Shown here: piece after piece, positions 12,655 to 23,400 of the stretch
Numbering within the stretch: position 1 is the stretch's first letter
Layout: the number at the start of each line of letters is the position of its first letter
NCBI GenBank assembly: GCA_021014325.1
Contig: CM037472.1
Span: 14,989,063-15,053,062 of the forward strand
Reading direction: 5' to 3'
From: Plazaster borealis
Lineage: Eukaryota; Echinodermata; Asteroidea; Forcipulatida; Labidiasteridae
DNA length: 64,000 nucleotides
Made by a program: the position numbers and the translations under genes
Notes under the pieces: generated by a model
What the model was told of the DNA's origin: nothing
Database searches by the model: none
Seen by the model: only the letters and a program-made list of their open reading frames with translations

Positions 12655-12790
12655 TAATCGAATTTTTCCCCTTCAGTTGACGTAGATAGCCGTGAACTGC
12701 ATGATGGGAAGTAATCACTCTGACCTTTGAACTTGTTGCAAATAATGCGCTTTTCATGACGTCATCAGATATTGAGCTCACTTCGAGGTC
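12655..12790. promoter_or_regulatory. Candidate shared promoter between syntaxin-5 and the PHF7-like gene
   Basis: Between two divergent genes. A perfect palindromic CRE, TGACGTCA, lies at 12757-12764. On the minus strand TTCCCATCATGCA (around 12698-12710) resembles the TTCCCA-GAATGCA type element (ZNF143/SBS-like) common at housekeeping promoters. A second TTGACGTAG core lies near 12676. No transcription start is visible directly, and the 5'UTR exons of both genes are not proven, so this is inference from position and motifs. Confidence 0.4.
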
Positions 12791-13262
12791 TTCCTTAAAA
12801 ATTTTACCGGGTAAAACGAAAGCGGGAGGAAATGTCGCTTATTTGGTTACAGGTTTGTCTGTTTTAAAAATATTCTTACAAAATAGCATTGCATGTCCCA
12901 CTTTAATTACGGAGAAAAACAGCGTCGAAATTTGTATTTGTTCAAACGGGCGAAAAGGATTTTATTTTAATTTTTATTTGTTTCTATTTAATTTTAAATT
13001 TAAAACTGTACAAAAGAATGCCATAACCGTCTTTTCCCGACACGTCTAATCTTCTGGAATTTCCCTTTATTAATTAGTTTAATTAGTAAGATATAATTTA
13101 GAAATTGAAATTAGAAATCGGTTTTAACTCCCCGTGTCAGTCTGTTTATTAACTAGATCATTCAAATCATAATCATATTCATAAAATCACACATGCCATG
13201 ATTGAATTTTGATGCACTAATAAAAATATTAAACAAAAAATCACTTAGGCCTAGGCCTATCC

Positions 13263-13640
13263 TTAAAGATATTGTACACTTTTGGTAACAGCTCAAAATC
13301 AGTGTCCACATTTTGTGTGATTCAACATATGCATGAACAATTTCAAACAAACCTGTGGAAGTTTGGGCTTAGGGTAATTGGTCATCGAGATCACGAGAAA
13401 ATAGTGAAAAGAGACCTTAATGTGTTTTCTGTGTTTTCTGTTTTTTCAAAATATCGCTCGTGAGAAAAATTATTGTTTGTTTTACTCATTTCTCAGAAAC
13501 GATAGCATTTTAGGCAGAAACATTTTAAGGAACCCTTTCTACCATTACTTACTTTAAATTATGTAAGTTGTGTGTGAATCTGTGAACATTTGTGTTTTTC
13601 GATCTTACCAATCCCCAATACTAGTGTACAGGGCCTTTAA
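13263..13640. repeat. Family B element, copy 3
   Basis: Ends CTTAAAGATATTGTACACTTTTGG-like (diverged) and GTGTACAGGGCCTTTAAG. The interior has TTGGTCATCGAGATCAC and CTCATTTCTCAGAAACGATAG as in other B copies. Between the divergent genes. Confidence 0.75.
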
Positions 13641-13644
13641 GGTA

Positions 13645-14366
13645 TCTTGCTTTTTCATTCCTGGTCCTAAAATGATGGTGGTCAGATATTTACTTTTTTA
13701 GATACGGCTTTTTGAAAACACGTTTCTATATTGCTATCGCATAATTATCTCTCGAAACCAGTAATTAGGCCTAACTTGCATTTTTTCAAAAGCAACAATA
13801 AATAATTTAGCGTTAATACTTGTTGAGAAAACAACAAAAAATTGTCCTGGTATTTTCATTAAGAATGACAATTCAATCCATGTTTGTTTAGCGAGGTGAC
13901 AGTGGGTACCAAATGCAATCTCCGCCTCCATTGAATTTGGAGATTCAAATTTGTCGACACACTCTTCTTGACTTCTAATCAACGGGGGCATTTCAGATGA
14001 AATGATTTCACCGGATGCTTACTACCATTACCATCTTATTAACTAGGAGGCTTTCGGATAGAAATTACACAAACTTTTGTTGGGGTCATTATCAAAGTAT
14101 GACCCAAGGGAAATAATGTCTGAAATTGTAGTTTGATCAAGTGGCGTTTGGATGATTTTACCGTCGCTGGTAAAATATCCACTTCCTAATAATTAATATA
14201 TTGTTATGCAAATAAAATAAACAATGCTTAACTTAGTTGGGCCTTCCTTTTTTCGCCAACAAAGTAATTAAGTTGACAAAAATTACGTGTGAACATACAT
14301 TGTCAGCTTTGAAGACGGGGCCAGAAGTAAAGAAAATGTTGTTTATTCTTTTCTTTTTTTTTGCAG
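13645..14366. other. Region upstream of the first PHF7-like coding exon
   Basis: AT-rich, probably 5' intron of the PHF7-like gene. No ORF with recognisable product; nothing further seen. Confidence 0.4.
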
Positions 14367-14411
14367 GAAGAAGTTGATTTTTAATCAACCAAACATTCTA
14401 CAGTTGCTAAA
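14367..14411 (+). other. 5'UTR part of first coding exon, PHF7-like gene
   Basis: A pyrimidine tract ending TTTTTTGCAG at 14366 looks like a splice acceptor, so the first coding exon probably starts at 14367 with 45 bases of leader before the ATG at 14412. This implies an upstream non-coding exon, perhaps near 12.7-13.0 kb. Confidence 0.5.
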
Positions 14412-17400
14412 ATGGCTAAGTCTCTCCAGGATAAAAGGATATATGATTTCACAAAAGGTAACTATAATTTGCAGAAAATATAATTTGTAAAAACCATGTG
14501 AGCCTTGCTATACCACACCTATTGTGATCTACATGTAAACAAGCTTTTCAAGAAATTGACATTGTTGAAAGCTTAGTATACATGTTTGACACATATGTTT
14601 AATGTTCACCCTCATTGTTTTTTGCGGAGGGGTTCCAAAGCAATGGGTATCAGTGTCTCCAGTAGGCTTACAGGTGCATTTTATATTGCTCCACGTATCG
14701 CCTTGGGCAAATTTCATAGTGATGCTTAACGGTAAGCAGATTTGCTTAAGCCTAAACGTATTTGGCAGCAAGAAAAAATGGACGACCAACTTGTGCGTTC
14801 ACCATGCGTTTGCATTGTTACGTCATTCGTTTGCTTACAGTTAGCGCAGGAAGGTTAGCATGCCTTTTCCAGTACTTTTGGTCGGCAGCAGGCACTTTGT
14901 AAGCACAAAATCACTCGTTAAGCAGCTGTATTAAATTGGGCCCAAAGAGAGGAAACATTGGCTAACACAATCAGGGTTTGGGTCAGCAGAGGGTACACGC
15001 GGCAGAGGAAAACCGAAACAACAATGGGGGAGATAACTTTGATCAATGATTGGACCGGGCTAGAAGATCACAAACTAAGAGAGGGGCTGAAGATCGAATT
15101 GGTTGGAGGAAGGACATCATCGGTGGGTGCACCAATGGACTCCATGAGGTTACGGTTCAATGATGATGATGATGATGACATGTGGCATATGGATATTTTT
15201 TGTTAATCCTTTCTTCTACGTATACTTTGACTTCAACAGGTGTATGCATTTACTGTAATAAAGGAGACGAAGAAGATGTAGATTGTGGCAAGCTTCTGAC
15301 AGACAAAGATGGCAAGATCTCTGTACACAATTATTGCCTGGTAAAAAAAACATCCTTTTTAAAAGTTTATCTCCTCTTAATCACTTCAAGAATAATCCCT
15401 CATTTTCCCCTACAACACAGGGATTAATACCTGTTACTCATTTTATGTATTAATTGGTCGGGTGGTCAGGTTGGCGTTGTGGCATCTTTCCTCGCCTTCC
15501 ACCTCTAGGACCCCGGTTCAAATCTGCACGCCGGGGGCACTACATGGATTGGGTTTTCAGTCCCTACCTGACTGCGTGGGTATTCCCTGGAATATTTCTT
15601 GGGGTTTTCCTCCCCCATCTAAAACTGAACCTTCATTCCCTGTCTTCTCTTCATGGGGTTCTTGGCTAGTACAGTGATTAGGTTTGCTTTTCTGAGAGTC
15701 CTTGGCTTCACAACCAGAATAAATGAAACTAAATTGATCATTGTAACTGATATTTTTAGAGGAAGTACATGTACAGGCCTGATACATCATTCTTAGGGCA
15801 GTGCATTTTGTTCATAAGTAAAGGGCACCTCAATGGGGGGAAATGTAAATTTGTACTTGAACATTTCAAGGGGCATCAAGACACAGACCAAGGGGCATTG
15901 AGGCAATTGCCTCTGTGAAGTATCAGGCCTCCGTAGTTTTTGTTTTTTACTACATGCAACTGAAGCAGTTTTTACTACTCAATGTACAAGGTATGTCTGG
16001 CTAGGGCTGAAGTTCATGCCCCATGTCATAAAATCTATGAAATGTCTTGAGGCAATCTGCAGGCATGCCACTTTTCAACTGGTATCCTTGTTTAATAAAA
16101 AAGCCTTAGAAAACTGAAAACACTGTATAAAGTTAAAGTGTGGTTGGACATGTTGTTGGCAATTACAAAGTTGCATGTCTAAATAAAAAAAATTGTATGA
16201 AGTAAATGAAATGCACAGTGTATTATGTACGCAAATTGTACTGTTGTTTTGTTTTAATTGTACTCTGTAATTATGTATTTTTTACATGTGACCCCCGCCG
16301 TCGGTTTCACCAAACTCTTCCTAACTTAGGATTAATCCTAGGCAATGCTAAGAGATAGAACTAGTCTTAAGTTAGGACCAGTACTTAAGACTAGTCCTAT
16401 CTCTTAGCATTGCCTAAGATTATTCCTAAGTTAGGAAGAGTTTGGTGAAATCGATGGCAGGGCCCCCAGGGAGAACAGTTCTTTGATAACTGATGGGCTA
16501 CTCTGGTTAAACAAGATAAAATAAAAAAATTGAATAAAACTTATACAAATACTATTTACAGATTTTTTACAAAGGTAAACTTTGTCAAAATTCTTTTTTT
16601 TACATGACAAACTTCTAATAAGTGTTTGTCGCTCCAGACCACAGTTTTCTACCCGGCTCATAAAATATTTCTTGTATTTGTCAATTGTCATATTATTCAT
16701 TTTATAGTTGTTTGCAAGTGGTTTGTCTCAAAGTGGAGAAGATTCAGATGGCATCAATGGATTTCTTCTGCCTGACATCCTGTCGGAATATAGGAGAGCG
16801 AAAAGGCTGGTGAGTCATCAACCCTATAACTACCTCGGAATTCTCCTAAATTTTTCTGGTTTGGAAAACTTTGATATACTAAGATCTCCACAGCCAAGCT
16901 AACCTTGCTTGACATTAGGCAAGGCATATCGGTCTTCATTGAGTTAACTATTTTGGGAGTTGGATTACAATAATGCTGTTTGATTCTTCAGGAAATCTGG
17001 AACGGTCTGAAAAGATCAAATAAAAAAGATTCATTCAGAATACTGGTTAATCTGATTATTTGGTCAATACAATTGAGTAACTGTGAAAATGCCCAGGCAG
17101 ATCTCTGATCTGAACCCCCCCCCCAATGCAAAACATTTGGGGAAAAGCTTGTAGTATCAAGAAACTGGAAAAACCAGTTGCTTATGTGGGGGTCATGCCT
17201 TGACATGTAAAATGTATTTGTGTTGCCCATAGAAAAAGAACCTGGAGAATGCTGAGCTCAATTGTCCTCTGTGTCCGCTGTGCACGCCCTCTGTGTCAGC
17301 TATGAGCAAAGAGATATCAATACCATGTGACATGCCTGTAGTGTATGGCAAAGTCATCCAGGGCCTAATTATAGAGCTGCTTAAGCACAAAAAGTAGCTA

Positions 17401-20400
17401 AACACAACAAAATTATGCTTACCAGAATAAGGTTACCAGCCAAACTACCATGTCACATTTACAATTTGTGACTGGTGTTCTGCTCATTTCTGCTTAGCAG
17501 AAAATAGTTAAGCAACATTAAACACAATGAAATTGGGCCCTGATCAACCAATGTGAAAGCTTTAAATGTGCCCTAAGGCTAAAAAGGTAGCATGCACAAA
17601 TTGCCTAAAAGCAGATTGGGACAGATAACTACACATATAGCCTGAACATCTGACGTCACACTTTAAGGCTCGTGATTAATGCCAGATACCGGCCTTCAGA
17701 TCCTGGCAGTTACCTGTCAGATGTACCTTTGACCTTGCATGCCATAATACTGTGTGTGAAGGCCTACACACACTGCACTCGGTGTGTGTAGTATCATTAT
17801 CAGTCTGGTAGTTATGCGTCATTGCATGTTGATGTCTATCCAATGAAACAATTGAGTTTGTGAGACCAGTGTCTGTCTTTATCCTTTATAAAGATAGGGG
17901 ACCAGTCTACTACACATTACAGCATTCTCTTGCTTCTATTTCTATTGTGTTGCCTTGTAGTATTTCTCTGGCTTTGATCTGATTTCTATTTTCTTTCAGA
18001 GATGTGCTTATTGCACTCATGTAAGAGCCACCATTGGCTGCTCTGTTCAGAGTTGTCGGAGAGGCTACCACTTCAACTGTGGGTTCAAGAAGGGATCCAT
18101 GTTTCTCTTCTTTGATACTTTCTTGTAAGTTTTGGTCATCAGGTGCCCAATTTCATAAAGCTGTGAAGCAGGGAAAAGTGCTTAGCAAATTGTTCTGCTA
18201 AGCGAAAAATGAGTGGGGCACCAGTCGCAAGCATGTAAACCTTATGGAATTTTGGCTGGTAACCTGTTTCTGCTAAGCAAGATTTGTCTGTGCTTAGCAT
18301 GCTTTTGTGCTTACAGGCTTTATGAAATTGGGCCCTGCTAATACCTTATTACATTTTTGTTGTGACTGTTTGTTCCTTAAGGTTGGCTTTTGATGAAATA
18401 ATTGAAAACAACAACTTTGTAATGTGATTCTATTTTTGTTTTGTTTTGTTTTATCAAAGAAACAATTTATTATGGTTAGTGGTGATGGCATTGTGGCAAG
18501 TTGACAAAGTTATAGTTTTTTTTAGATAGAAAAGAGAATAAAATGTTATTCTAATAGGGTTGTTAACCCCAGAGGCTATCCAGGGATAATGATTGACATC
18601 CCTCTTATTGGTGGAACTTTCTTATCTCAATCTTATCTCTATCTTTCTTATCTCGCTTGGTAGCCGCCCCAATGTGGTTTGTGGTTTTGCGACTGTGAAG
18701 ACTAGGTAAAGTGTCCTATTTTAAATCCTGATCCATTCTGGAAAGTGTGTTGACATCTGCTCCTTTTGCATGTGGGCTGATTGGAATCGGGTAGAAACGG
18801 TTAACCAGAAGTCACAAGTTCCGATTAACCATTTAAAGAAAATGAACATAGATGCACAACCCTAGATTCTAACAACCCTTGTTGTCTATACTCAGGTCGT
18901 ACTGCAGGGACCATCGTCCCAAGCAAGCCGCCCCAGCAAAGCCCTGCAGCCAATCTTCAGTCATGTGTCCAATCTGCATGGATGAAGTGGAAGCCAAGGT
19001 GTCCGACCATACCCTTCGAACGCCATGTTGTAACAACACCTGGTTCCACCGCACTTGTGTTCAGGTAGGGAGCTGTACATTGCTGTAAAACCCTAGCCAT
19101 CCCACAATTCTCCCAGGGTTCTCCCCATGCACAAGCTAGCGTATCGTGTCGATACGTAATAGTTGCAAGAATTTTGGCCGATACGCAAAACAAATCAGCC
19201 GATACGATAGTTTACGGGAGTTTTACAAAAAACATGAAAAGAAAACCATATAGAATGCTCCAAATTGCACAGTAGGGCTTTGAAAACCAAGTAGAAAACA
19301 TTCCGAGGACCTTGTTTCAATTCAGCGCGCTTTGGCCAAACATCCAAACATTTTGGCCCAGAATGTCTCACAGTTTTGAAAAAACCTGGGGAGAACCCTG
19401 TCTCCGTTGATCCATCCATGGTTTATGCCGTAGCTGCAGGCACGCAAGGGTGCCTTTTGGCAGCCAGCCACAACGACCCATATATGACCACGGAGCACAG
19501 CCAGAGATCTTCTATTTCATAGAAAAACACATTGTGTGTTATTTGGAAACTCCTTTCCTTTTAATCTATCTTTTACAACGTACAGAGCTTCAAATCTAAT
19601 TTGCCCAAGCCTACATCTAAGTAATTTATCCTGATATCCTTCCCCTTTTCTTGTTTTTGTTTGTTAGCGTCAGGCATTAAGCGCCGGTTACTTTTTCCGC
19701 TGTGCCATCTGCAATAACCAGAAGGAATTCCAGGAGGAAATGAAGCAGTTTGGAATCTACATCCCTGAACAGTGAGTCTGCCATTATTACATCTAATGGT
19801 TACACATCTGTGTTCTGATGTCCCTATGTTCCGACACCCCTATGTTCCGACACCCCTATGTTCCAACACCCCTATGTTCCAACACCCCTATGTTCCAACA
19901 CCCCTATGTTCCAACACCCCTATGTTCCAACACCCCTATGTTCCGACACCCCTATGTTCCAACACCCCTATTTTCATACACCCCTATTTTCATACACCCC
20001 TATGTTCCAACACCCCTATGTTCCAACACCCCTATGTTCCAACACCCCTATGTTCCAACACCCCTATGTTCCAACACCCCTATGTTCCGACACCCCTATG
20101 TTCCAACACCCCTATTTTCATACACCCCTATTTTCATACACCCCTATGTTCCAACACCCCTATGTTCCAACACCCCTATGTTCCGACACCCCTATGTTTC
20201 AACACCCCTATGTTCCGACACCCCTATGTTCCTACATCCCTGTTTTCTTACACCCCTGTTTTCTTAATCCTAGCCCTAACCCTAACCCTAACCCTAACCC
20301 AAGTGTGTAGATCACAAGGGGTTATCAGAACACATGGTTGTTGAGACATAGAGCGGTCATCCATCTAAAAATTTATTTACCCTTTTGGCTTTTATCATGT

Positions 20401-23400
20401 TGCAAACATTTCCCCCTTCTGGTTCAAATGATGTCAAACCAAGGTAGGTGTAGAACATTGTTGGTGACCTTGCTGTGCCTTACTTTTGACCCAACTCCAC
20501 CTGGGCCCAATTTCATAGAGCTGCTTAAGCACAAAAAGTAGCTAAGCACAACAAAATTATGCTTACCAGAATAAGGTTACCAGCCAAACTACCATGTCAC
20601 GTGTACAATTTGTGACTGATATGCTGCTGATTCTGCTAAGCAAAAATTTGTTAAGCAATATTTTCTGCTTAAAGGCAGTATATACTTTTGGTAAATGTCA
20701 AAGATCAGTATCCTCACTTGGTGTATCCCAACATATACATGAAACAACAAACCTGTGAAAGTTTAAGCTCAATCGGTCATTGCAATCACCAGAAAAAAGT
20801 GGGGAAAAACCTTAAGTGTTTTCACTGTTTTCAAACATCGAGTTTTTGACTCATGAAATCAAAACTAATTGTTTCACTCGTTTCTCAAAAATTAAAGCAT
20901 TTAAAGCAAAAATATTTCAAAGGGTGTTTCCCATCATAACCATCTTTGTACCACGTAAGTTATGTGTCAATCTGTGAACATTTGTATTTTTACTCTTACC
21001 AATGTTACAAACACCCTTTAAGCAGCTCTATGAAATTGGGCCCCAATTGATAAATCTTGGCTGCACCATTTTGGAAGTCAGATTCCCCCATGCATTACTG
21101 TGTCGTGCGCATTAAAGGCGGCGCGCATGTGTTTGGACGATCACCATATCTTTACGTGCAATTTGACTCCCAAAATGGCAGACCATGGGCAGAAAGTAGC
21201 CACATGTGACGTTAATGCAAGGGGGTCAATAGACCAACCCATCTGTGGATGTCCTGTATCAGTGTTTTCCTGCCATTTCTGGGATGCTAATCTGTGCCCA
21301 GCATTAATTTCTTATGCCTCACAAGCATCTTTGGCCGTATCAAAGCCGTTGTTCATTCATGACTTGTGAATGGTCTGCATATGATGACAACAAAGAAAAC
21401 AGTTTTATTGTAACAGCTAAGAGGCTATTCAGAATTATCAACGTTTTTACTTTCCAATTTCTTTCCCAAATTGTTTTGATCCACCCTCCCATCCTCTCCA
21501 TTTTGTTCCTTTTATAAATTTGTTACTGAAAATCAAATTTGATACACCCGCCCACCCACATCAGGCCTGGAATAGACTGTGCAAGTCTCGCGCTCATTCG
21601 AACTTCCGGGACCACCGTGGTCCCAACCATATGGAGTTTTACGTGGGCGAGATTTTGTTTCGTCAATTATTTTAGTTTAACGTAGTTTATGACTATAAAA
21701 ATTGTATACGTTGTTGGGAATGTAATACTTAGTGATAAAAAATATGAAAGTAAAATCAATTCATCAATATAACGAAGAAAACCCGAGAATTAAACTTGAC
21801 CTCAGCTTCCGGTTACTGCAAAAAATTAAGAATTTTGTGCTCACCTCCGATAACAAAACTTATGTAAACGCTTGTTTTGGATGCGCGATGATAATTGCCA
21901 TATGCTGTATTTGCAACATGAGACCTTTTCATTGCAGTCTATGGTTGTTGAGGCGTCAGCATCCTCTATAAACTGCGCTAAGCGTTAATTTTACGCCGGT
22001 GTGACCTTCGCGAATCCGCGTAAAAGTTAAGATCAAATAAGCATCCTTGTCCCAGAGTTTTAATTATGTTTAATTAATAATTAACACATTATTTGTGTAT
22101 TTATTATAAAAGTTCCAACTAATTTTATAAAAATTGTACTGAGTATTTTTGTTGTTCAGATTTTGTCATTAGATATAATTTAAAACACGGATTTGATTTC
22201 AGAAAAATATATGTTCTTCGTTTCACGTGTTTTCTCGTCCCGATACGCGCGAGACTTGCACAGTCTATTACACAGAGGCCCTGGCTTCTGTTGTCCCTGG
22301 TCTTGGCCTTGGTGCCCCTTCAAAAGTTTCCCATACACTTTTAAGATTTTCCAATGGAAGTGCCCTTTGCAAAAAGAAAATGGCCTTGCCCTCTCAAAGA
22401 TACAAATTCCAGGCCTGCCACATTAACAATTTTAAAACATTGATAATACTGAGTGGCCCTTTTGCTTACAAAGGGTTACAAAGTACTTTGTATTTTGTGA
22501 ATTAGATTTTAGATATCAAATAATAAACCACAAGGGAAACTGACTGGGTAATTTTTTTTTTAAAATGACTTTGGGTTGAACAAAGAAAAATTGACTAGAG
22601 CGGGATTTGAACCAACGACCTCAGGTTTAACGTGCCGGCGCTCTACCAACTGAGCTATCTAGCCCTATGTTGGTGGTCTCCCTATTTTGTCAATACCGGG
22701 GGGTGCCAGTCAGAAGCCAGTCAACCGCAAACTGCCGTGTAGCCAGGGATCACACCCAAGAATTAGATTTTAGTCACTGTTATCATTCTTGGGCTCTTGC
22801 TGACTTGTTTATTTGAATGTATTTGATATTAAAGTGATGCTTCATGGGAGCAGGAGGACAACGCTTACCAGGAGCTTTACTGGAGACACGACAACTGTGA
22901 TATCGACCCCTGCAAATGCCCTGAAGGCAGGAAGTACAATGAAGTGTCAAGGTAAATATCTCATCAAAGTTATTCCAGAGACATAAACCTAATTGTATAG
23001 CCCTTCTAGATGTGCATACTCCACAAAATCTCCCATATATGCATTCGAGAGATACTTCAGTTGATATATTTGTATGTTTGGTCATAAGTGCCACAGGTTG
23101 CCTTTGTTCAACTCTTTGTGATAGCAACCGTGGACCACAATGATTTCCTTTGTGATAGCAACCGTGGACCTATTATCCCTTCTGTTATAGGTCCATGGTT
23201 TTAATGTGGATACCTACCCACACACACACGTGTGTAAACACCGGCAATCGTGGACCCTCCTTTGTTCAACTCTTTGTGTGATAGCAACCGTGGACCACAA
23301 TGATTTCCTTTGTGATAGCAACCGTGGACCTATTATCCCTTCTGTTGTAGGTCCATGGTTCGAATGTGGATACCTACACACACACACACACGTGTGTAAA

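Noticed and set aside
15182..15427. Extension of the PHF7-like exon 2 upstream of 15240
   Set aside because: The in-frame extension is intron; acceptor CTTCAACAG at 15239 and phase with exon 1 fix the exon start.
19772..20344. Three overlapping 150-190 codon ORFs
   Set aside because: All arise from the 16-bp minisatellite in an intron; identical peptides in shifted order show that this is frame cycling, not coding.
21732..21971. 79-codon ORF inside the inverted-repeat element
   Set aside because: No transposase motif and too short; treated as non-coding interior.
22590..22665. Functional tRNA gene on the minus strand
   Set aside because: Boxes A and B are good, but the anticodon stem does not pair, and similar tRNA-like SINEs are common here.
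22783..23127. Minus-strand 114-codon ORF
   Set aside because: Overlaps the plus-strand DASWE/NAYQEL exon antisense; no homology.
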